A DNA stretch of 10,754 nucleotides, from positions 1 to 10,754 of the forward strand of contig JAISAX010000207.1 in NCBI GenBank assembly GCA_031266495.1, given 5' to 3'. The notes under the pieces are model-generated. The model did no database searches, was not told the DNA's origin, and saw only the letters and a program-made list of their open reading frames with translations. A program made the translations under genes and the position numbers. Shown here piece after piece: positions 6,191 through 10,754 of this stretch (position 1 is its first letter; the number at the start of each line of letters is the position of its first letter). The DNA comes from Opitutaceae bacterium (GTDB lineage: Bacteria > Verrucomicrobiota > Verrucomicrobiae > Opitutales > Opitutaceae).

Positions 6191-6924
6191 ACGGCGTATC
6201 CTTCAAGTCAATACTGACGGGGGCGATGGCGCTGGCGGGGATTTCGCCGGATGTGCTGCCGGACAGGGACCGGGCGCGGGCGCGGTTTTGCGAGTTCATC
6301 AACGAGCGGATGCGCGAGGCGTGGGGGTACGAGCGGTGGCCGGAGTTGATTCGCACGGGGTATTTCCTGTTTTCCGATCCGGTGATTGGCGGGTCAACGG
6401 TGCCGTCGATTCCGTTGTCAGGCGAGGGGCGGGTGTCGATGGAGACGGTGCTTGGGGTGTATGACCGAGATCCACGCGGGGGACGTGCGTCGAGGTTGCT
6501 GCGGTTTTCGGTGGTGGAGGGGAAAATCTTCGTGGCTTGGCCGAATGGGAGTGGCACATGGGTGCAGTTCTTGCCGGTGTTCGAGCCGTACTCGGTGGAG
6601 CCGGTGTGGAGCGCGGCAAAGGCGTATGCCGCGGGGGATCTTGTTTTCGACGAGGGGGGGACGGGGGATTGTTTTTCTTGCGTGGCGGACGCGCCGGCGG
6701 GCGTCGCCATAACGGACGGGGCGCACTGGCGACGGTTGCTGGTGCCGGAGTCGCTGGCTCCTTACGTGAAGCAGGCGGCGTTCGCCGACATCCTGACGGA
6801 GGACGGGCAGTTCGAGCCGGGGGGGCGGCAGCTTTCCCGCGCCAAACAGATGCTGCTCGATCTGGCGGACAAGGCGACGGCGGGGCAGGGACAATTCCAG
6901 ACCGTGGGCGTATCGATATGCTGA
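6187..6924 (+). CDS. tail adaptor (T7 gp11-like tubular protein A) with an inserted carbohydrate-binding-like module
   Basis: A 245-residue protein. The N-terminal helices (CEFINERMREAWGYERWPEL, residues 35-54) and the C-terminal helices (PYVKQAAFADIL, then SRAKQMLLDLADKA) match the pattern of short-tail adaptors such as T7 gp11, which joins portal to tail nozzle. Between them, residues 141-181 have the spacing W...Y..GDLV...C......W (W141, Y147, G150-D151, C165, W181) typical of CBM5/12-like chitin-binding modules, apparently inserted into the adaptor. I chose the ATG at 6187, which overlaps the previous stop (ATGA) and has GGGGGG 6 bases upstream. The ATG at 6181 would have no spacing to that tract. 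Adaptor confidence is moderate; ligand binding is only suggested. Confidence 0.65.
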   Translation: MNGVSFKSILTGAMALAGISPDVLPDRDRARARFCEFINERMREAWGYERWPELIRTGYFLFSDPVIGGSTVPSIPLSGEGRVSMETVLGVYDRDPRGGRASRLLRFSVVEGKIFVAWPNGSGTWVQFLPVFEPYSVEPVWSAAKAYAAGDLVFDEGGTGDCFSCVADAPAGVAITDGAHWRRLLVPESLAPYVKQAAFADILTEDGQFEPGGRQLSRAKQMLLDLADKATAGQGQFQTVGVSIC

Positions 6925-6952
6925 CGTATCAATAATAAAACTACAAAAGATC

Positions 6953-7273
6953 ATGGGACATCCGAATGTAAACGCGTATTTGTCGTCAAATGGACGGGCG
7001 CTGTCGGCGGACAATCCGCTGCCGGTGACGGTGGTGGATGCTCCCGCCCCGCCGCCGTCTCCCGATGCCGCTTCCGTGAAAAACGCGGGGGATGCCATGC
7101 AGGTGTTCGCTTACCTCGACTCGGGGTCCGCCGACGAGCGTATTGCGTCGGTGACTACGTCCAGCGCCAGCCTGAGGCTGGTGTTGGTCGAGACGTACTC
7201 TTACGCGGGCGCGGCGGGGGGGTGGCGTGTCGCCGGCGTCGCACGCGCGCTGGGCGCGTTGGAGGCGACGTAA
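6953..7273 (+). CDS. small phage tail-region protein with NPLPV motif
   Basis: A 106-residue protein. The N-terminal half holds RALSADNPLPVTVVDA (residues 15-30), a Gly/Asn-NPLPV pattern common near the start of phage tail and fibre-associated proteins, then a Pro-rich linker (PAPPPSP). The C-terminal half looks like a short beta domain (LRLVLVETYSYAG). It starts 28 bases after the adaptor gene behind an A-rich leader (CTACAAAAGATC) without a Shine-Dalgarno sequence. It probably joins the tail or fibre base, but I cannot name its role. Confidence 0.65.
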   Translation: MGHPNVNAYLSSNGRALSADNPLPVTVVDAPAPPPSPDAASVKNAGDAMQVFAYLDSGSADERIASVTTSSASLRLVLVETYSYAGAAGGWRVAGVARALGALEAT

Positions 7274-7315
7274 ATCGACGTGTTTCGACTGGTAATTCCC
7301 AAACCAACCAAAATA

Positions 7316-8080
7316 ATGAATGTTTCTCCCGCTGATTTTCCGCTTTTTGACTTCCGGTACGCCCGGAAGTCGGATCTGGCCGCCGAGGCCGTTGCCCGCG
7401 CCGAGGCGGACGCCGGTCTCCAGCCTCGTAGCGATGTGCTCGATCTGCTGTCCGAGTACGGCTGGGTGAACGGGACTTGGATCCATTTCGATAACCTTGT
7501 ATCATTAGTCGGTCTGTCCTTCCTGAGGGCGAGTAGAGCAGAAATAACGGAATTGGAGAGTTATATCTCATGGAATTACGGCCAAATGTTTTTTTCGAAT
7601 AATGGCACGATCCATGATATTGAGAATTATGGTACCCTTATCAAACCGGCGGCCCGCCAACTCGTTTCCAGTGGCGAAAACCTGTCCGTCGATTGGGAAT
7701 ACCGCAGTCTGGTCGATAACAACGTGGATATGTCTGTGGATTGGAACAGCAGAACCCTGTACGGTCCCAACGGATACGAGTCGCTGGAGTGGAAATTTCG
7801 CCAGTTGTTCGATTACCTTGGGAGTCTTTCAGCGGACTGGGGGAGCCGGGTTCTGTGCGATGACGTGGAGGGTATGGCGCTGGATTACGGCAACCGCAAC
7901 TTGTATAGTGGTTTCGGCCATATCGTCCTTTCGTGGCAGAACCACTATATTGATTTTCGCGGAGATGGCATCTGGGGGGCGGGCTACGGGCCGGTCTTGT
8001 GTAGCCCGGACGGTGGTATGTGGCGACTGAAGGTAAGTAACAGCGGCGTCATCTCGACAGAGAACCTCGATGATTCATGA
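7316..8080 (+). CDS. tail fibre-like protein with 16-residue repeats
   Basis: A 254-residue protein. Residues 1-45 look like a conserved attachment end (FPLFDFRYARKSDLAAEAVA). Residues 123-215 contain a repeat of pattern .SVDW..R.L.D..G, with the aromatic residue at exactly 127, 143, 159, 175, 191 and 207 (Y at 191), a strict 16-residue spacing. The end, MWRLKVSNSGVISTENL, is the closing motif I recall from other phage fibres. Such repeats build a trimeric beta-rich stalk, and the distal part would meet the host surface. I chose the ATG at 7316; a GTG at 7280 is in frame but lies in a region resembling the TTCGAC repeats. The segment 7491-7640 is far lower in GC than its surroundings. Confidence 0.7.
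   Translation: MNVSPADFPLFDFRYARKSDLAAEAVARAEADAGLQPRSDVLDLLSEYGWVNGTWIHFDNLVSLVGLSFLRASRAEITELESYISWNYGQMFFSNNGTIHDIENYGTLIKPAARQLVSSGENLSVDWEYRSLVDNNVDMSVDWNSRTLYGPNGYESLEWKFRQLFDYLGSLSADWGSRVLCDDVEGMALDYGNRNLYSGFGHIVLSWQNHYIDFRGDGIWGAGYGPVLCSPDGGMWRLKVSNSGVISTENLDDS
7332..7368 (+). repeat. upstream copy of a repeat pair bracketing the fibre gene
   Basis: CTGATTTTCCG (7332-7342) is followed by the inverted repeat CTTCCGG-TACGC-CCGGAAG (7350-7368). A shorter relative of this whole block lies just past the fibre stop at 8093-8116. Here the sequence is coding for residues about 6-18 of the fibre. Confidence 0.5.
7682..7963 (+). repeat. 48-base coding repeats of the fibre
   Basis: Six diverged units of exactly 48 bases encode the 16-residue fibre repeat (aromatic codons at 7694, 7742, 7790, 7838, 7886 and 7934). 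The DNA itself is too diverged to look like a simple tandem repeat; the period shows in the protein. Confidence 0.75.
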
Positions 8081-8130
8081 GGTGCTTTCTTCCTGATTTT
8101 CCGGATACGTCCGGAGTTCGTGATACATAA
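8077..8130 (+). other. 17-codon mini-ORF and downstream copy of the fibre-flanking repeat
   Basis: An ATG at 8077 overlaps the fibre stop (ATGA) and opens a 17-residue frame (MRCFLPDFPDTSGVRDT). Its sequence repeats CTGATTTTCCG (8093-8103) and TCCGGA-TACG-TCCGGA (8100-8115), close to the DNA at the start of the fibre gene, which also begins ATGA and has TTTCT shortly before the shared block. It may be the decayed 5' end of a second fibre gene, or a coupled leader for the next gene. Too short to call a gene with confidence. Confidence 0.3.
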
Positions 8131-8150
8131 CCATAACAAGGAAAAACAAA

Positions 8151-8441
8151 ATGGCACTCGCAACAATGACACCGGCCATTGCCGCCGGACAGTTCGCCCA
8201 ACAAATCGTGGGGCTGATCAATAACACGCAGGCCCAGGCCTTGCGCATCGTGGAGGCGCTGGAAAGGGGCGCGGATGTGCGTCCGCAGGGGGGCTCTCCC
8301 AATGCGCCGGCCATCCGTGTGTCGGCGGAGCAGCTTCGCGAGGCGCTGGGTCCGGAAAACCTCGCCACCATCACCACGCTGGTCAAGGCCATCGAGGACG
8401 CTTTCGCCTCCGACAGGGCGGTGGCGCAGCCTGGGGCCTGA
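8151..8441 (+). CDS. small Ala-rich helical phage protein, function unknown
   Basis: A 96-residue protein with three apparent helices: GQFAQQIVGLINNTQAQALR, SAEQLREALGPE and LATITTLVKAIEDAF. There is no membrane segment or catalytic motif. The start at 8151 is preceded by AAGGAA and an A-rich stretch (AAAAACAAA). It lies between the fibre and a DUF1353 protein and may be a tail chaperone-like or accessory protein, but this is only a position-based guess. Confidence 0.65.
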   Translation: MALATMTPAIAAGQFAQQIVGLINNTQAQALRIVEALERGADVRPQGGSPNAPAIRVSAEQLREALGPENLATITTLVKAIEDAFASDRAVAQPGA

Positions 8442-8442
8442 T

Positions 8443-8480
8443 CGCCGCCGGCGTCGCCGACAGGGGCGGCGCTGGCGACG
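8443..8480 (+). terminator. 16-bp GC-rich hairpin after the 8151 gene
   Basis: The arms 8443-8458 and 8465-8480 pair almost continuously around the loop GACAGG (one C-A mismatch, two G-T pairs). It begins one base after the stop codon. There is no T-run after it, so it may terminate poorly, or act to stabilise or separate transcripts. Each arm is itself a near-duplicate (CGCCGCC/CGTCGCC), so two alternative 7-bp stems can form. Confidence 0.45.
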
Positions 8481-8510
8481 GGTTTCGACAGGGTTCGACA
8501 GGGTTCGACG
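8481..8510 (+). repeat. three tandem decamers, consensus GGGTTCGACA
   Basis: Three 10-base units follow the hairpin directly and run into GGTAATTACGAGG before the next start codon. A related fragment, GTGTTTCGACTGGTAATT (7280-7297), lies before the fibre gene, so this is a dispersed unit. Confidence 0.85.
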
Positions 8511-8523
8511 GGTAATTACGAGG

Positions 8524-9072
8524 ATGATACAATATATTTTTGCCTGGGGCAGCTCTCTTTCGCTGGTCGGCACCGGTCTGCTGGTGGCGTTCAGGATCGT
8601 TTACAACCGGGTTTCGGCGCGGAATCCGGTGTGGGTCGATCCGGTGATGTTTCCCGATCCGTTGCTCCTGGAACCGATCGATAGCCGGGAGGATTATTTC
8701 CGCGTGCTTGATCACTACCGGGTGAAGTCCGGGGTGCGCGGGAATGCCTGGGTGGAGCCGGGGTTCGATACGGACTTTTTGTCGATTCCGTGGTTCGCTC
8801 GGGCTTATTTGTCGCCAAATAGCCGATACCGGCGGGCGGCGGTGCAGCATGATCGCGACTACTGGTTCCAGGATGTGCGGCGGGGGGTGGCGGACCGGGC
8901 GTTTCGCGAGGAAATGGAGTCGCTCGACAGCCGGGTGGCGCATGTCCGGAGATGGGATCGTGCCGTGCTGCGGTCGGCGCGGTGGTTGATTTTCCACGCG
9001 CTGCGCGCCGGTGGCTGGTGGGCGTGGCGGGGGAACGGACGGGCGCGCCGGAGGGAGGAGAGTGGACAATGA
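8524..9072 (+). CDS. DUF1353 phage protein with N-terminal membrane segment
   Basis: A 182-residue protein. Residues about 5-25 are a hydrophobic helix (SLSLVGTGLLVAFRIVY). The DUF1353 signature follows: PGFDTDFLSIPW (residues 79-90) and SRYRRAAVQHDRDYW (100-114), with D82, D84, H109 and D110 as the conserved polar residues, and a helical C-terminal region rich in Arg and Trp. DUF1353 proteins occur among late phage genes; their activity is not known to me, although the His/Asp set invites a hydrolase idea. The ATG at 8524 has GAGG immediately before it, an unusually short spacing. Earlier frames overlap the 8151 gene and are rejected. The C-terminus overlaps the next start (ATGA). Confidence 0.8.
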   Translation: MIQYIFAWGSSLSLVGTGLLVAFRIVYNRVSARNPVWVDPVMFPDPLLLEPIDSREDYFRVLDHYRVKSGVRGNAWVEPGFDTDFLSIPWFARAYLSPNSRYRRAAVQHDRDYWFQDVRRGVADRAFREEMESLDSRVAHVRRWDRAVLRSARWLIFHALRAGGWWAWRGNGRARRREESGQ

Positions 9073-9320
9073 GCAAACCGCAACTGGTACTCATCGAATG
9101 GAAGGACAGCCTTCAGCCTGTCAGCGGCTGGTCCATGCTGGACGATCTCCCGTCCTTGAGATCTGCCAATTGCCGGACTGTCGGTTGGGTGGTCGGAGAG
9201 GACAGGGACACGCTCATGCTCGCCCAAAACGTGGCAGACCTCGGGACGGATAATCCGCAAGGCGGCGGATTCATGCGTATTCCCAAGGTCTGCGTTACAA
9301 AGAGGAGGAGGTTAGCGTGA
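9069..9320 (+). CDS. small phage protein of the 'W.DS...GW' type, function unknown
   Basis: An 83-residue protein. The start IEWKDSLQPVSGWSMLDDL, then CRTVGWVVGEDRDTLMLAQN, and the end FMRIPKVCV follow a pattern I recall from many short uncharacterised phage proteins. The ATG at 9069 overlaps the stop of the DUF1353 gene (ATGA) and has GGAGG about 10 bases upstream, so start and coupling are well supported. Its last 9 bases overlap the tail of the minus-strand mini-gene at 9312-9455 (convergent overlap). No enzymatic role can be assigned. Confidence 0.7.
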   Translation: MSKPQLVLIEWKDSLQPVSGWSMLDDLPSLRSANCRTVGWVVGEDRDTLMLAQNVADLGTDNPQGGGFMRIPKVCVTKRRRLA

Positions 9321-9455
9321 ACGTTTTCCCTTCGTCTCGTCCTGACTCAGCACGGAAGCAGCAAGCGTCTTTGCTTCCTTCGCCGTGGGCTTCTTCGCCC
9401 CCGAGAGCACTTTGGCTGCGAGTGCCGATGTTTTGTCCGATGATTGTTTGGCCAT
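9312..9455 (-). CDS. 47-residue Lys/Ala/Ser-rich protein on the opposite strand, candidate moron
   Basis: The only convincing minus-strand gene. It reads MAKQSSDKTSALAAKVLSG, continues AKKPTAKEAKTLAASVLSQ and ends DETKGKRSR. Two copies of LAA.VLS (residues 12-18 and 31-37) are 19 residues apart, so it looks like an internal duplication of a short helix. It is strongly basic, without a signal or membrane segment. Upstream on its own strand is GAAAGGAGGTGA, a 12-base match to the end of 16S rRNA, ten bases from the ATG and far better than any site in the forward genes. It sits in the only large gap between 9069-9320 and the lipoprotein. I recall similar tiny Lys/Ala/Ser proteins in many bacteria, without known function. 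Confidence 0.75.
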   Translation of the reverse strand: MAKQSSDKTSALAAKVLSGAKKPTAKEAKTLAASVLSQDETKGKRSR

Positions 9456-9462
9456 TTGTTTG

Positions 9463-9476
9463 TCACCTCCTTTCCA
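9463..9476 (-). promoter_or_regulatory. near-perfect Shine-Dalgarno for the minus-strand mini-gene
   Basis: Reading on the minus strand, GAAAGGAGGTGA lies ten bases (from the end of GGAGG) before the ATG at 9455. It decides strand and start of the mini-gene; by chance such a match next to an ATG with an intact frame is unlikely. Confidence 0.85.
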
Positions 9477-9499
9477 GGGCAAGTCATTCATGTTTTTTT

Positions 9500-10186
9500 A
9501 TGCGTGTCACTCCCTTGCTGTGTCTGGCGGTCCTTGTTTTTTCCGGCTGTGCTAGCAGGCGCGCCGTGACGCTGGTGCAGGACCGGCCGCCGTCGGAGCT
9601 GGCGGCGTTGCGGGTGGCGGCGGCGAGCGTGCGGCAGGCGCGGGCGGATGTGGGCACGCGGGAGCCGTGGGCGTTCGAGGCGGCGGGGCTGCATCTGGGG
9701 GTGGCGGAGGCGGCTCTGCCGGAGCCGGACGAGGCGCGGCACAAGCGGGCGGCGGTGCTGTCGCGCGATGTGGCCGCGGGGCAGGTCGAGGTGGCGCGGG
9801 GCAGGGCGGAGGATTCCGCGCGGAATGTGCGCGACTTGCTCGTGGCCGCCGGTCGCGAGCGGGCGGAGAGCGACAAGGCGCTGGCGGCCGAGCGGCTGGC
9901 CCGTGAGCAGGATCGCATCGACGCGCGGCACGGCACGCTGATGCGGCTGGCGGGGTGTTTTGTCGTTGGCGCGGCGTTGTGCGCGGTGTGGAGCCGGTAC
10001 GGCACGGCGTGCGTGCTGGGGGTGTGCGCGGGGGCGTGCCTGGTGGCGGCGCGGCTGGCGGGCAACGTGTGGCTGGGTCACGTCGAGGCCGTCGTGGCCG
10101 TCGTGTTTTTGTTGGCCGTGGGCTGGCACGGGGTCTGCCGCATCCGCGCATGGCGGCAGAATCGGAAATTAGTACTTGAATCATGA
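9500..10186 (+). CDS. lipoprotein with C-terminal membrane segments, candidate unimolecular spanin
   Basis: A 228-residue protein. MRVTPLLCLAVLVFSGC is a lipoprotein signal with lipobox FSGC; the lipidated cysteine is residue 17. Residues 25-145 are a long Ala-, Arg- and Glu-rich helical region suited to spanning the periplasm. Residues about 149-186 and 194-213 give two or three hydrophobic segments, followed by a basic tail. An outer-membrane lipid anchor plus C-terminal inner-membrane anchor is the layout of unimolecular spanins (for example T1 gp11), which fuse the membranes in the last step of lysis. The helical middle differs from the beta-rich T1 type. I chose the ATG at 9500 because the lipobox fixes it; the longer frame from 9317 would run antisense through the mini-gene. 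The start lacks a ribosome binding site. Confidence 0.65.
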   Translation: MRVTPLLCLAVLVFSGCASRRAVTLVQDRPPSELAALRVAAASVRQARADVGTREPWAFEAAGLHLGVAEAALPEPDEARHKRAAVLSRDVAAGQVEVARGRAEDSARNVRDLLVAAGRERAESDKALAAERLAREQDRIDARHGTLMRLAGCFVVGAALCAVWSRYGTACVLGVCAGACLVAARLAGNVWLGHVEAVVAVVFLLAVGWHGVCRIRAWRQNRKLVLES

Positions 10187-10404
10187 CTACCATCGAAATC
10201 TCTCTCCTCCTGCTCAACAGCGTGATCCTGCCGTTGTCGGGGTGGACGCTCTACACGGTGCATTCGCTGGCAAAGGGGCTGGCGATCGAGGCGGTGTACG
10301 GGAAGTCGCACGCGGCCGAGATCATCGACATCCGGACGCGCCAGGCGGCGCTGGAAAAGGATATCGTGGCGTTGCGTATCGAGGTCGAAAGGCTCAAGCG
10401 CTGA
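10183..10404 (+). CDS. small membrane/coiled-coil protein, possible lysis accessory
   Basis: A 73-residue protein whose ATG overlaps the lipoprotein stop (ATGA), so the two are translated together. Residues 4-30 are a hydrophobic helix (ISLLLLNSVILPLSGWTLYT), and residues 44-73 a charged coiled coil (RQAALEKDIVALRIEVERLK). One N-terminal membrane anchor with a coiled coil recalls a short inner-membrane spanin or a holin-associated protein, but it is shorter than typical Rz-like proteins. Identity is uncertain. Confidence 0.65.
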   Translation: MTTIEISLLLLNSVILPLSGWTLYTVHSLAKGLAIEAVYGKSHAAEIIDIRTRQAALEKDIVALRIEVERLKR

Positions 10405-10415
10405 GACTCAAACAG

Positions 10416-10432
10416 TTACTAATGACTAATGA
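10416..10432. repeat. heptamer units TTACTAA TGACTAA after the membrane-protein gene
   Basis: Two adjacent heptamers plus a partial third, beginning 12 bases after the stop codon at 10404. They join the TTACTAA and TGACTAA forms found separately at 2724-2758 and 379-403. Confidence 0.75.
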
Positions 10433-10443
10433 TCCAAACCGGG

Positions 10444-10566
<123 letters not shown>

Positions 10567-10572
10567 TTCCAC

Positions 10573-10754
10573 ATGAGCGTCACACACTCCAGACCCGGTG
10601 AACTGATTCCTGCACGCATCGAGCGGCTGCCGGACGGGCGGTGGCGGTGCACGCGGTTCATCGCCATCGGGCACGGGCTTTGGGTGGTCGCGGGGCGGAT
10701 CGTCAAGACGGGGGATCCGGATCCGAATTTGGCGGCAAATACCCGCCAGGAGTT
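10573..10754 (+). CDS. start of a further phage gene, 3' truncated by the window
   Basis: The ATG at 10573 opens a frame of 60 codons that runs to the end of the window without a stop: MSVTHSRPGELIPARIERLP, then a Trp/Arg segment DGRWRCTRFIAIGHGLWVV and onward. The leader between the (CT)17 tract and the ATG (CTTTCCAC) has no ribosome binding site. The segment looks beta-rich and its function is unknown; by context it is a tail or late protein. Confidence 0.55.
   Translation, partial: MSVTHSRPGELIPARIERLPDGRWRCTRFIAIGHGLWVVAGRIVKTGDPDPNLAANTRQE

Noticed and set aside
8443..8480. H-type pseudoknot from two interleaved perfect 7-bp helices
   Set aside because: The connecting loops are only 2 bases, too short to cross a 7-bp stem; a simple 16-bp hairpin explains the arms better.
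9317..9499. Longer N-terminus for the lipoprotein
   Set aside because: It would bury the lipobox 78 residues deep and runs antisense through the mini-gene.

Overview
The window is a structural (head, tail, lysis-type) module of a tailed phage or prophage with a short-tailed, podovirus-like gene order, in a high-GC Gram-negative background. The evidence is an SU10/DUF5309-like major capsid protein with an acidic scaffold-type protein directly upstream, a gp11-like tail adaptor, a repetitive tail fibre, a DUF1353 protein and a lipobox protein. The host cannot be fixed from the sequence. High GC, weak Shine-Dalgarno use and A-rich leaders would fit Verrucomicrobia (for example Opitutaceae), but this is a guess. 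No integrase, terminase, endolysin, tRNA or attachment site is visible.

Layout. 1-1167: C-terminal part of a probable portal protein, then two small head-region genes. 1168-1489: a 322-base gap with a long hairpin, a 5 x 10-base tandem array and a structured leader. 1490-4352: head assembly cassette (scaffold candidate, major capsid protein, candidate decoration protein). 4353-4494: a second long inverted repeat. 4495-6924: a small gene, a Gln-rich coiled-coil protein and the tail adaptor, joined by a 1-base gap and an ATGA overlap. 6953-8080: a small tail protein and a fibre with exact 16-residue repeats. 8151-9320: a small protein, a DUF1353 protein and a small W-rich phage protein. 9312-9455: a single minus-strand mini-gene with a near-perfect Shine-Dalgarno sequence. 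9500-10404: a lipoprotein with C-terminal membrane segments (candidate unimolecular spanin) overlapping (ATGA) a small membrane/coiled-coil protein. 10444-10564: a third long hairpin and a (CT)17 tract. 10573-end: the start of another gene.

All genes except the mini-gene read forward in one presumptive late operon: portal, scaffold and capsid build the head, the adaptor and fibre build the tail, and the last genes look like lysis or accessory functions. The most striking non-coding feature is that nearly every intergenic gap carries a short-period tandem repeat (7, 9-10 or 10 bases), and four of them are folded into inverted repeats. Two of the long hairpins, 9.2 kb apart, share the same decamer and a shared core running from GGTCTGT into the arm.
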